DNA of 64,000 nt from UBA1205 sp045598105. GTDB taxonomy: Bacteria; Bacteroidota; Bacteroidia; Bacteroidales; WCHB1-69. The position numbers and the translations under genes were made by a program. Location: NCBI GenBank assembly GCA_045598105.1, contig JAZLLK010000087.1, forward strand, positions 12,872 through 76,871, in the 5' to 3' direction. The notes below the pieces were generated by a model, which made no database searches, was not told the DNA's origin, and was given only the letters and a program-made list of their open reading frames with translations. Positions 17,733 through 25,464 of this stretch are shown in pieces; the stretch's first letter is position 1, and every line of letters starts with the position of its first letter.

Positions 17733-18299
17733 ATGGAAGGAAAGCTTATAATATTTTCAGCACCCTCCGGTTCAGGGAAAACTACCATAGTAAAAAAGTT
17801 ATTGGCTATGGGATTGCCTTTGTCGTTTTCTATATCGGCTACCAGCAGAAATATGCGTAGCGGTGAGCAAAACGGAAAAGATTATTATTTTTTTACTCCG
17901 CAGGAGTTTAAACAAAAAATAGAGCAAAACGAATTCTTAGAATGGGAAGAAGTGTATGCCAATCAATATTACGGTACGCTTAAAAGTGAATTGAACAGAA
18001 TATGGAGTCAAAACAGGCATGTAATATTTGATGTGGATGTAAAAGGCGGTATTAATATTAAGAACAAATATCCTCAGCAGGCTTTGTCATTGTTTATTAT
18101 GCCACCATCGTTAGAGGAATTAAATCGCAGGCTTATAGGTCGCGGTTCCGAAACCGAGGAATCACTCAAACGTCGTCTGGATAAGGCCGCATATGAAATA
18201 AGTTTTGCCCCGCAGTTTGATAAAATAATAGAAAACACTGATTTAAACAAAGCTGTACAGGAAACGTACAATGTTATTACAGCGTTTTTACAAAAATAA
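17733..18299 (+). CDS. gmk: Guanylate kinase
   Basis: A 188-residue GMP kinase that converts GMP to GDP with ATP. The P-loop is SAPSGSGKTTIVKKLL at residues 8-23, and the GMP-binding tract SISATSRNMRSGEQNGKDYYF follows it, interrupted only by normal variation. The DVDVKGG segment sits mid-protein and the lid region is GRGSETEESLKRRL. The length is typical for bacteria. It is the first gene of a run with a glycosyltransferase (5 bp gap), an acyltransferase and yidD, probably one operon that mixes nucleotide and envelope functions. Confidence 0.96.
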   Translation: MEGKLIIFSAPSGSGKTTIVKKLLAMGLPLSFSISATSRNMRSGEQNGKDYYFFTPQEFKQKIEQNEFLEWEEVYANQYYGTLKSELNRIWSQNRHVIFDVDVKGGINIKNKYPQQALSLFIMPPSLEELNRRLIGRGSETEESLKRRLDKAAYEISFAPQFDKIIENTDLNKAVQETYNVITAFLQK

Positions 18300-18304
18300 G
18301 CAAT

Positions 18305-19036
18305 ATGCCGTTAATAAGTATTATTACCGTAGTATATAACAGTGCGGAATATATAGAAGGAACCTTGCAAAGCATAGCCGAGCAAACGGGTACCGACTAT
18401 GAATATATTATTATAGATGGAGGTTCCACTGATGCTACACTCAGTATTATAAACAAATACAGGAAGTGGGTTACCACATTGGTAAGTGAGCCGGATAAGG
18501 GTTTGTATGATGCCATGAATAAGGGTTTGCGAATAGCCAAAGGCAAATATGTATGGTTTATTAATAGTGGTGACAAGTTATATGATGCTCATACCATACA
18601 AAATGTGGAAGCTTGCTATGCTCAGCATCCTGATACGGATATATTATATGGGCAAACACAGCTGATAGATAAGCATAATAATGTGCTGGGCATGCGTAAA
18701 AAAGCAGCGCCCGAGCATTTAACCGTTAATAGTTTTAAAATGGGTATGATGGTTTGCCATCAATCGGTACTTATTAATAAAGCCATAGTCGAAGAATATG
18801 ATATAAATTACAAGGTAGATGCGGACTATTTATGGGTATTGCAGGCCTTGGAAAAATCAAAAAAGAATGTGTATACCGGCCTTATATTGTCCCGCTATTT
18901 GGAAGATGGATTTTCAGTTAAAAATCGTAAAAAAGCCAATAAGGAGCGATGGAATATAATGTGTGAACATTACGGATATGCGGCCACGGTGTGGGCACAT
19001 GTAAAAATATTGATACGATATATTAAAGAAAAATGA
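18305..19036 (+). CDS. Family 2 glycosyltransferase
   Basis: A 243-residue GT-A fold glycosyltransferase. It starts PLISIITVVYNSAEYI, has the nucleotide-sugar contact IIIDGGSTDATLSII and a metal/donor region KYVWFINSGDKLYDA, and ends with a basic C-terminal helix. The FINSGDKLYD phrase is typical of WcaA/WbbD-type sugar transferases acting on surface polysaccharide. Donor and acceptor cannot be told. The last four bases overlap the acyltransferase gene (ATGA), so the two are translationally coupled; that suggests a shared envelope-lipid or glycan task. Confidence 0.88.
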   Translation: MPLISIITVVYNSAEYIEGTLQSIAEQTGTDYEYIIIDGGSTDATLSIINKYRKWVTTLVSEPDKGLYDAMNKGLRIAKGKYVWFINSGDKLYDAHTIQNVEACYAQHPDTDILYGQTQLIDKHNNVLGMRKKAAPEHLTVNSFKMGMMVCHQSVLINKAIVEEYDINYKVDADYLWVLQALEKSKKNVYTGLILSRYLEDGFSVKNRKKANKERWNIMCEHYGYAATVWAHVKILIRYIKEK

Positions 19037-19584
19037 AAGCAAAGGTAAAAGTAGTCAAGTGGATATTAAGAACAGCCGGATTTGATATAGATTATAACAT
19101 TCCCGAAGAATCACACAAATGTGTGGTGGTATTTGCTCCTCATACTTCCATGTGGGATTTTGTAGTAGGAAAATTAGCTTTTGTAGGCATGCAGGTGGAT
19201 ATAAAGTTTTTTATAAAGAAGGAAGCTTTTAAGCCTGTGATAGGTTCTATACTTAAAAAATTGGGAGGTATACCCATAGACAGGCAGCATGTGAAAAATT
19301 TGCCTTTACATGTGGGTGAAATGATAAAACAAGCCGATAAGTTATCGGTATTGATAGCTCCTGAAGGCACCAGAAGAAGGGTAAATACCTGGAAAAAAGG
19401 ATTCTATTTTATAGCTCAATATGCACAGGTGCCCATGTGCCTTGGTTATTTGGATTGGAATACCAAAAAAGGCGGTATAGGTAAAGTAATGTATCCTACC
19501 GGCAATTATGAAGAAGATTTAAAGAAAATAGAAGACTTTTATAGAGGTAAGAAAGGTCGGCATGCAGATCAGTTTAACCTATAA
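19033..19584 (+). CDS. Small PlsC-type acyltransferase
   Basis: A 183-residue lysophospholipid-acyltransferase-fold protein. The H-x4-D catalytic motif is HTSMWD within VVVFAPHTSMWDFVV (near residue 38), and the substrate motif APEGTRRRVNTWKKGFY lies near residue 113. It lacks an N-terminal membrane helix, unlike many PlsC proteins, and is short. Family members transfer acyl chains to glycerophospholipids or related acceptors; this small soluble-looking type is common in Bacteroidota and its acceptor is unknown. It overlaps the preceding glycosyltransferase by 4 bp. Confidence 0.85.
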   Translation: MKAKVKVVKWILRTAGFDIDYNIPEESHKCVVVFAPHTSMWDFVVGKLAFVGMQVDIKFFIKKEAFKPVIGSILKKLGGIPIDRQHVKNLPLHVGEMIKQADKLSVLIAPEGTRRRVNTWKKGFYFIAQYAQVPMCLGYLDWNTKKGGIGKVMYPTGNYEEDLKKIEDFYRGKKGRHADQFNL

Positions 19585-19593
19585 GCAGGCGAT

Positions 19594-19851
19594 ATGCTGA
19601 AAAAAGCAATAATTATAGTGGTAAATGGCCTGAGCCGGGCAGCCCGACGGGTAGTATTGCTATTAATACGTTTTTATCAGCTATGTATATCACCATTGTT
19701 CCCTTCTACCTGCCGATATACGCCCACCTGCTCAACTTATGCCATACAGGCTGTACAGAAATATGGTGTAATTAAAGGTGGGTGGAAAGCCTTGAAACGC
19801 ATACTCTCTTGCCGTCCCGGTGGGGGAAGCGGTTATGATCCGCTAGTATAA
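19594..19851 (+). CDS. yidD: Membrane protein insertion efficiency factor YidD
   Basis: An 85-residue YidD, a small inner-membrane-associated protein that assists YidC-dependent insertion. The family core is intact: LIRFYQLCISPLFPSTCRY, then TPTCSTYAIQAVQKYG, then KRILSCRPGGGSGYDPL, with the conserved cysteines. The N-terminal extension is amphipathic. In most genomes yidD sits with rnpA and yidC; here rnpA is 15 kb away at 34995 and yidD is instead at the end of the gmk operon. Confidence 0.95.
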   Translation: MLKKAIIIVVNGLSRAARRVVLLLIRFYQLCISPLFPSTCRYTPTCSTYAIQAVQKYGVIKGGWKALKRILSCRPGGGSGYDPLV

Positions 19852-19894
19852 ATATTTAATTATAAGCAATTTAAAAAAAATTTTTAAAAAAAAC

Positions 19895-19912
19895 ACAAAA
19901 CCATGGTTTTGT
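19895..19912. repeat. 18-bp perfect palindrome upstream of tRNA-Asp
   Basis: ACAAAACCATGGTTTTGT lies 15 bp before the tRNA promoter element. It has no T tract on the plus strand, so it is a poor terminator for yidD; it could be an operator or a minus-strand stop. Confidence 0.4.
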
Positions 19913-19926
19913 ATTAAAAAAAGTTG

Positions 19927-19934
19927 TAATTTTG
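19927..19934 (+). promoter_or_regulatory. Promoter -7 element of tRNA-Asp (TAATTTTG)
   Basis: It matches TAnnTTTG and lies 12 bp before the first tRNA base, a tight fit with a start site at or just before the mature 5' end. Confidence 0.7.
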
Positions 19935-19946
19935 CAGTTCGAAAAT

Positions 19947-20021
19947 GGTGCGGTAGTTCAGTTTGGTTAGAATACATGCCTGTCACGCATGGGGTCGCGA
20001 GTTCGAGCCTCGTCCGCACCG
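19947..20021 (+). tRNA. tRNA-Asp (GTC)
   Basis: A complete 75-nt cloverleaf. The 7-bp acceptor stem is GGTGCGG with CCGCACC, the D arm is GTTC/GAAT, and the anticodon stem is CATGC/GCATG with loop CTGTCAC, giving anticodon GTC. The T arm is GCGAG/CTCGT with loop TTCGAGC. Discriminator G is followed by CAA, so CCA is not encoded. A single tRNA with its own promoter and terminator. Confidence 0.97.
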
Positions 20022-20022
20022 C

Positions 20023-20052
20023 AAAAAGGGTAGCGTAAGTTACCCTTTTTCT
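20023..20052 (+). terminator. Terminator of tRNA-Asp
   Basis: A 12-bp stem (20023-20034 with 20039-20050, one G-T pair) capped by a GTAA tetraloop, ending in a T run. It begins 2 bp after the tRNA and ends only 23 bp before the mtgA start, so mtgA may rely on read-through. Confidence 0.85.
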
Positions 20053-20072
20053 ATTATAGAAAGTATATCATC

Positions 20073-20843
20073 ATGGCAAGCAGAAAAAAATCAAACAGGT
20101 TTTGGATAGTATGCGGAAAAATAATAATGTGGTTTTTTATTATCACCATAGGTATTACTATATTGTACCGTTGGATTAATCCGCCTATTACACCATTAAT
20201 GGTAATGCGTAAAATACAGGATGGTGCTTCCATAGAAAAGCACTGGGTGCCTATAGAAAATATATCTCCTTATATGATGCAGGCTTCCATTGCTTCAGAA
20301 GATAACAGGTTTTTGGGGCATAAGGGCTTTGATTACTCTGCCATACAAAAAGTGATAAATGAAAGAAAAAAAGGAAAAGATAATAGAGGAGGCAGTACCA
20401 TATCACAGCAAACAGCCAAAAATGTGTTTCTTACTCCGCACCGTACCTGGCTTAGAAAGGGCATGGAAGTGTATTTTACGGTATTGATAGAAGCCTTGTG
20501 GAGTAAGGAAAGAATTATGGAGGTGTATTTAAATGTAATAGAAATGGGTAATGGTATATATGGTTGTGAAGTAGCGGCCCATACTTATTTTCATACCTCT
20601 GCAGCCCGGCTTACCAAGCGGCAGGCAGCCCTTATAGTGGCCTGCTATCCGGCTCCCCGAAAAAGGAATCCCGCTCATCCCACTTCATATTTGAATAACA
20701 GAGCATCTCATATTATGTGGCTTATGCCTAAAATGGGAAAAATAGATTTTAGTCCCGAAAGCATAGCACAAGCCCGGGAACGATATAAAAAAGCGGAAGA
20801 AAAGCGTATAGCCAAAAACGACGGTAAAGTGCTCAAGTTTTAA
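20073..20843 (+). CDS. mtgA: Monofunctional biosynthetic peptidoglycan transglycosylase
   Basis: A 256-residue GT51 glycosyltransferase that polymerises lipid II into glycan strands. One N-terminal membrane anchor covers residues ~10-31. The catalytic motifs are intact: ASEDNRFLGHKGFD with the essential glutamate, GGSTISQQTAKNVFL, and KERIMEVYLNVIEMGNGIYG. There is no transpeptidase domain, which separates it from class A PBPs. The C-terminal tail is basic. No separate promoter is visible in the 22 bp between the tRNA terminator and the start, so expression probably depends on leakage from the tRNA promoter or an atypical site. Confidence 0.94.
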   Translation: MASRKKSNRFWIVCGKIIMWFFIITIGITILYRWINPPITPLMVMRKIQDGASIEKHWVPIENISPYMMQASIASEDNRFLGHKGFDYSAIQKVINERKKGKDNRGGSTISQQTAKNVFLTPHRTWLRKGMEVYFTVLIEALWSKERIMEVYLNVIEMGNGIYGCEVAAHTYFHTSAARLTKRQAALIVACYPAPRKRNPAHPTSYLNNRASHIMWLMPKMGKIDFSPESIAQARERYKKAEEKRIAKNDGKVLKF

Positions 20844-20865
20844 CCATGGGTCTAAAAATGGAAAA

Positions 20866-20888
20866 AGGTGCTTGGGAGGCACCTCTTT
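20866..20888. terminator. Hairpin between mtgA and the convergent PQQ-propeller gene
   Basis: AGGTGC (20866-20871) pairs with GCACCT (20879-20884), flanked by A and T runs. It is a modest 6-bp stem placed between two convergent stops. Confidence 0.5.
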
Positions 20889-20924
20889 CACGATTTTTGA
20901 AACAATAATGATGGTATATTTTTC

Positions 20925-22307
20925 TTATTTAATAGCTTTTTTCTGCATATTTTCTTCTGTTTTATTCAAGTCAATACACATTATATAGTTTAAGGAACTG
21001 CAATATAAATATCCTGTCTGCTCATCTAAGGCTAAAGGTGCCATGATTCTTTTGCATGGTCCCGCATCCCGCCACAGTTCTTTGCCGGTATACATGTCTA
21101 AGCAGGTTAAACCATTGAAATAAACGCCATTTTTACTATCTGAACCTGCTATATAGATATGGTGATTGTATGCAATAATAGAACCTCTTCCATCGTGACG
21201 ATCAAGCAATTGATCATTTTTCCATAATTCTTCTCCTGTGTGAGCATCTATACAATACACATTACCTACATGTGAGCGGGCATATATTCTGTCATGATAT
21301 AATATTATACGATTTAAGGCTAATGATTCCGATGTACGACCGGAACCATTAGGATTGAAATGAGTATAATATGTTTTTCCCCATATAAGCTCACCCGTGT
21401 AAGCATTTAAGCAATGTACTCCTATAAGGGTTTGAATAATTATTTTGTCGTTTTCGTATAGTATGGGGGGGGCTATTTCCCCACAGGCATCTTTGTCATT
21501 GGTGAAATTTTGGTTTTTCCACACCATTTCCTTTTTGCTTGCATTGTAGCAGCATGCCCATACTCTTCCTTCATATACATCGGGTGCCCAGTCGCCTATG
21601 GTATAGTATAATAATGTATCGCCATTGGCATTGATATAGGCAGCGGGAGGATTCATGCCCAGCATGGTAAATTCATCGTTTTCATACTTATGATTGATTA
21701 TACTTGTAACCCGGCCGGTAGTGGCCTCTATTTTTGACATGGTTTGCAAGGTTTTTGACTTTTCAACCGTAGCATATAAATTTGTAAAATTAACAGAAGT
21801 TTCATAGCCAACTTGTAATTCCCTGTCCCATAATTTTTTACCACTGACTATGTCAAATGCAAATACCCTGTAGCAACTATTGACTATGAGAATATTGTTA
21901 TTTACACCGGCCAAATGCTCATCCTGTAGCGTAATATCCTCATTTATTTGCGTGCCGAATTCTTTTTGCCAGGCAGGGTGATTTTTGCCCGTGAGTTTAT
22001 CATACACTCCTATACCGGGAGGAATGGTGTTATCAGGATTGTTTGAATTGGTAAAAATAACGTATTTATCGGTTAATAAGGGAATACCCATGTATTCACC
22101 CATGGTGTCACTATGAATAGGGCGTATCCATATTATTTCCATATCGGTGGGAGCAAAAAAAGGTTCCTTATCAGGAGTAGCGGGCTTGTTATTGTGTTTG
22201 CACCCGCACACGGATGCAAACACAATAATACAAAACCACAACATCAGGTAGTTAGTAGAATGTTTTTTATTTAAGATTTGTTTTGAAAAAAGTTCCATAT
22301 TTACCAT
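20925..22307 (-). CDS. PQQ-like beta-propeller lipoprotein
   Basis: A 460-residue secreted lipoprotein. After a basic N-terminus, a hydrophobic segment ends VCGC (Cys36), a lipobox-like site. The body is built from PQQ-type propeller blades, each ending in a GxxLW phrase: GKKLWDREL, GELIWGKTYY, GEELWKNDQLL and GKELWRDAG. Such propellers bind partners or cofactors; BamB is the best-known relative, but the residues for PQQ dehydrogenase activity are not evident. The start at 22307 overlaps the lipase-like gene by 41 bp; a start at the methionine at residue 22 would remove the overlap but leave a signal without basic residues. Probably translated with the upstream hydrolase. Confidence 0.78.
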   Translation of the reverse strand: MVNMELFSKQILNKKHSTNYLMLWFCIIVFASVCGCKHNNKPATPDKEPFFAPTDMEIIWIRPIHSDTMGEYMGIPLLTDKYVIFTNSNNPDNTIPPGIGVYDKLTGKNHPAWQKEFGTQINEDITLQDEHLAGVNNNILIVNSCYRVFAFDIVSGKKLWDRELQVGYETSVNFTNLYATVEKSKTLQTMSKIEATTGRVTSIINHKYENDEFTMLGMNPPAAYINANGDTLLYYTIGDWAPDVYEGRVWACCYNASKKEMVWKNQNFTNDKDACGEIAPPILYENDKIIIQTLIGVHCLNAYTGELIWGKTYYTHFNPNGSGRTSESLALNRIILYHDRIYARSHVGNVYCIDAHTGEELWKNDQLLDRHDGRGSIIAYNHHIYIAGSDSKNGVYFNGLTCLDMYTGKELWRDAGPCKRIMAPLALDEQTGYLYCSSLNYIMCIDLNKTEENMQKKAIK

Positions 22308-23829
22308 TAAAAATATCTGTTAAGCAATTTTTTATGCCTCCGTCATTACGCATTTGCATGTGGGAGGTACCTTTATTAGGATTTTTAGGATTACGGGCAT
22401 CGTTATATTCAACTTTTATGGGAGCTCTTGACATAGCCGGTAAATTGCCGGCGCTTTCGGCAAGTACTACGCCATCATTTTCTTTATGGGTCCATCTTAT
22501 GGTAATAGAGGTAATGGGGGTAATATTATCACAATTTTTAATTATACAGTCTTCTTTATTATTGACCAGATGTTGAATTTTCAGGAAACTTCCATTTTCA
22601 TCGGCACAGTAGCAGAGATATTTAGTATTGGTGTCTATATGAGGGGTATAGGCACCTATAATGGCTTCCCATTCGGCATCGGAGTTATGAAACCAATCTA
22701 CACCGGCTTTCCATTTAGCAGCTTTATCCAAGTATATGGATGCAATAAGGTCGGTAATATTGCCTATAACGGGAAATACATTAAAAATATCACATATTTC
22801 AGCTTTGCTAATATTTATATTATATTTGATTCTATATTGCGTATATACGGTGTTGAATATCTCAGTAAACAAACTCCAGTCGTCATTGGCTTCAAAGTAA
22901 TAAGAATTATTAGGTTCGTTTATCATCCAATTGGCGGTCCGCCAAAAGATGAATTCGGAGGGTTCCAGACCATAAACGGCTAATTTAGGCATATTACAAT
23001 AGTCCGAACTTATGGTGTCATTATTCAGGACGTCTATCCAAGGGGCGTTTACCATATAAAAATTAGTAATACTGTCAAAATAGGCTCCGCAAAGCATGGG
23101 GAGAAGAGTATTGGATATTAAATTACAGGTTTTTTGAGGAAACTGGACACCTAAAATGTCAAAGATGATTTTACCCAGTATATTGCTATTGGGCCCTTTC
23201 ATAAGTTGACGGCAGGCATCGTTTGCCATACTCAAAATATCATTTCTGTTATTAAGAATGTAGGTGCCTTGTAAAGGAGCGCCTAAAGTAATCATACCTC
23301 CATATCCTTTGCCATTACTGGGAACATAGTAAGGTTCTTCTACTGAATTAAGGTGTTCCAGAGTTCTTAATATTAGTCCGCCCTGGCTGTGTCCTATAAG
23401 TATAGCGGAAGCTGGGTTCATATCAAATAGTCGGCTGTCCAGATCTGCCTGATAATGTATTTGGTTTCTAACATCACGGGCTGCCTGTGACAAACTGCCG
23501 GTACTATTAGTATAATCCACTCGGGTACTAGCGCACTTTCTGGCCGGAAAACCGGGAATATTTAAGCTTTTGTCTTCGCAAGCTTCAGCTATTCTTTGTA
23601 ATGATTTGGCAGAGCCAGACAGCCCATGAACAAAATACAATCGACGAATGGAAGAAACGTCTATTTCATTTTGAGGAGAATTATTAAGGGATATAATAGA
23701 GTCAAAATGAGTGGGAATGAGAGTATGGCATGGAGAAGACTGAATGTATATGGATTCTTCTTCAGGAAATTGACTATATGCCGATATACTAATGAAAATC
23801 AGGCTGATAACAAAAAATATACGTTTCAT
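22267..23829 (-). CDS. Secreted lipase-like alpha/beta hydrolase
   Basis: I choose the start at 23829, which gives a clean signal peptide (MKRIFFVISLIFISISAYSQ) and leaves a 13-bp gap after the T9SS gene; an upstream methionine at 23892 would overlap that gene. The mature protein has LYFVHGLSGSAKS as oxyanion-hole region and the nucleophile elbow AILIGHSQGG (Ser148 in this numbering). A histidine in GTSHMQMRND near the C-terminus is the likely third catalytic residue. The total is about 520 residues, with a long insertion between strand and C-terminal His. Probably esterase or lipase exported to the periplasm or beyond; substrate unknown. Confidence 0.78.
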   Translation of the reverse strand: MKRIFFVISLIFISISAYSQFPEEESIYIQSSPCHTLIPTHFDSIISLNNSPQNEIDVSSIRRLYFVHGLSGSAKSLQRIAEACEDKSLNIPGFPARKCASTRVDYTNSTGSLSQAARDVRNQIHYQADLDSRLFDMNPASAILIGHSQGGLILRTLEHLNSVEEPYYVPSNGKGYGGMITLGAPLQGTYILNNRNDILSMANDACRQLMKGPNSNILGKIIFDILGVQFPQKTCNLISNTLLPMLCGAYFDSITNFYMVNAPWIDVLNNDTISSDYCNMPKLAVYGLEPSEFIFWRTANWMINEPNNSYYFEANDDWSLFTEIFNTVYTQYRIKYNINISKAEICDIFNVFPVIGNITDLIASIYLDKAAKWKAGVDWFHNSDAEWEAIIGAYTPHIDTNTKYLCYCADENGSFLKIQHLVNNKEDCIIKNCDNITPITSITIRWTHKENDGVVLAESAGNLPAMSRAPIKVEYNDARNPKNPNKGTSHMQMRNDGGIKNCLTDIFNGKYGTFFKTNLK

Positions 23830-23842
23830 GGTGATTAAGTTT

Positions 23843-24928
23843 TTAGTAATTGTTTTTAATGAATTTCTTTTGTACTGTGGTATTGTTTTCACTACATTTA
23901 ATAATGTAGAGGCCTTGTGGTAATGAAGAAATATCTACGCTGAATGAGGAGCGGTCTTCATTTTTTTGTGATAGCACACACTGACCTACACTATTGTATA
24001 TGCTTACATTTACATTACTCATGTTAAATGGCAGAGTAACGTTTATACAATCATAAGCCGGGTTGGGATATATTTGAAGCAAATGATTGAGTTTTTCCAT
24101 TTCTTTATACTGATATATAGTGGTAGGCTGATCGGTGTTAGGAGTATACACAGTATCGTGTTGAACTATAATTTCATCACCATTAGTAATTTCATATGAA
24201 GAAAAAACCGTTACATCGGTAATTTGGTATCGAATATTACTTTCTGACAATGTGTCATAGTGAATATTGATATCAGCAGTAGGAATAATAATATCAGAAA
24301 CATTAGAAAACAATTGTTGGCGTACCCAGCAGAGGGCATCCTGAGCGTAATAGCGGGTTTCATATATAAGATTACGGAAGTCTATTTTTACTTCATAATA
24401 CCCGTTAGAAGCAATAAGAAAGTTTTCATTAAGCTCAATGGTAAATCCGTTTTCATTTAAAGTGCAGTAAAATACATCAAAGAATGGTGATTCCGTGCTA
24501 AACAAATAGTTGTAAGTACCATAATGTTGCGTTTGTATTTCCGAAAGGGTAAATTTGGCAGAATCTTCTTCTCCCCATGACTCATGACAAATAAGACCGC
24601 TATCTATACTATATATATAAACGCCGTGGGCATTAGAAACGGTTTTATCTATCATATCCAGCATAATGCGATTGCATCTTTGGTATGGGATATTGTATTT
24701 TGTAATAGAGAGTTGGAAGTTTTCATCTATGGATTTTACAATGTATTCTCCATAGTTGTGTGGAGTTAAAGAAATAAGGTCTATTTTGGACAAACTGTTA
24801 ATGTTTGTACCAAAGGGAATAGCAAAAGAAGTCTCAGTCCAAGTGGAACATCTGACTTCTCTTTGACTTTGGCCGTAGCTGAAAGCAAGGCCGAAAATGG
24901 TGAATGTAATAATAATAAAATTTTTCAT
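23843..24928 (-). CDS. T9SS cargo protein with type A sorting domain
   Basis: A 361-residue secreted protein. It has an N-terminal signal peptide (cleavage expected near FSYGQS) and a C-terminal type IX sorting domain that begins LLQIYPNPAYDCINV and ends QGLYIIKCSENNTTVQKKF, a typical Por-secretion tail. The middle ~240 residues have no domain that I recognise. T9SS cargo crosses the outer membrane and is often anchored to surface lipopolysaccharide. It is the first gene of a minus-strand unit with the lipase-like hydrolase and the PQQ-propeller lipoprotein, which suggests a surface-associated three-protein function. Confidence 0.85.
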   Translation of the reverse strand: MKNFIIITFTIFGLAFSYGQSQREVRCSTWTETSFAIPFGTNINSLSKIDLISLTPHNYGEYIVKSIDENFQLSITKYNIPYQRCNRIMLDMIDKTVSNAHGVYIYSIDSGLICHESWGEEDSAKFTLSEIQTQHYGTYNYLFSTESPFFDVFYCTLNENGFTIELNENFLIASNGYYEVKIDFRNLIYETRYYAQDALCWVRQQLFSNVSDIIIPTADINIHYDTLSESNIRYQITDVTVFSSYEITNGDEIIVQHDTVYTPNTDQPTTIYQYKEMEKLNHLLQIYPNPAYDCINVTLPFNMSNVNVSIYNSVGQCVLSQKNEDRSSFSVDISSLPQGLYIIKCSENNTTVQKKFIKNNY

Positions 24929-25103
24929 AAGATTTTGTTTTTATAAAGTGTTGACAATAAAAATGTTTTAAAAAATTTGATAGTGGGGAGTACCTTTTAA
25001 AATTCCGTAATAATATATATGTATTTAGTTTACATCAAAACTATATGAGAATGAAGAAAAACAGCATAAAGATATAATGTGCATTTTTCTATGCAGGATA
25101 AAA

Positions 25104-25237
25104 AAAGGAGAACGCACGTAGACATAACCCAAAACACTAAACCTGCTAACAGGCTAACCCCCGGCTTTATGTAAGGCGGGCGGTGTGATAGTGTATGTCT
25201 ACGTGCGTTCTTCATATAAAAAGTTTGATAGTTATAC
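25104..25237 (-). ncRNA. Structured small RNA, 6S-like (compare 6S-Flavo)
   Basis: An independent minus-strand transcript of roughly 130 nt. The promoter TACCTTTG lies at 25243-25250 with a TTTTTTG at 25273-25279. A perfect 18-bp closing helix pairs 25109-25126 with 25194-25211. Inside, CACTA can pair with TAGTG, leaving an 8-base one-sided bulge, and two small hairpins (CCCGcCTT/AAGcCGGG and CCTG/CAGG) fill the centre. The 3' side of the closing stem runs into seven T residues at 25100-25106, a natural terminator. A long helix with an asymmetric centre and its own promoter and terminator fits 6S RNA, which sequesters RNA polymerase. I know of a Bacteroidota class called 6S-Flavo; the match needs a covariance search. 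Confidence 0.6.
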
Positions 25238-25242
25238 GACTG

Positions 25243-25250
25243 CAAAGGTA
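25243..25250 (-). promoter_or_regulatory. Promoter -7 element of the structured RNA (TACCTTTG)
   Basis: An exact consensus box, with a -33-type TTTTTTG at 25273-25279 (22-bp spacer), one of the few complete promoters in the window. Confidence 0.75.
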
Positions 25251-25424
25251 AAACAAAAAAATGAATAAAACGCAAAAAAGCACAAAAAAAGTTATACACG
25301 AAAAGTGTCAGTAAGTTTTTGAAAATCATATTAATTTTGGCATGATTGTTGTAGCATGAATTATAAAGAAGATTTCCCAAATTTTTTGTGCATAAAAAGC
25401 GGCAACAGAGGTGATGCTTTAAAT

Positions 25425-25442
25425 AAAAAGTGTTATCTTTGC
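25425..25442 (+). promoter_or_regulatory. Extended promoter of UDP-xylose synthase
   Basis: AAAAAGTGTTATCTTTGC, containing the TATCTTTG box at 25434-25441, 23 bp before the ATG. The same extended sequence recurs upstream of three other genes. Confidence 0.75.
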
Positions 25443-25464
25443 CAATAATTTTATATATATATTA

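Larger units (their letters stand above)
24929..25464. other. 536-bp intergenic gap carrying the ncRNA
   Basis: No protein gene is convincing here: a 116-codon minus-strand frame (25030-25380) runs across the RNA's helix and lacks any protein-like pattern. The gap holds the structured RNA (25104-25237), its promoter, and the UDP-xylose synthase promoter. Nothing else stands out. Confidence 0.7.

Noticed and set aside
25104..25237. SRP RNA, tmRNA or RNase P RNA identity for the structured RNA
   Set aside because: I see none of their conserved cores: no GGAA-type SRP tip with its partner, no tRNA-like ends of tmRNA, and no RNase P catalytic motifs.
25030..25380. A 116-residue protein on the minus strand
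   Set aside because: It covers the promoter, 18-bp helix and T tract of the RNA candidate, and its translation has no domain-like pattern.
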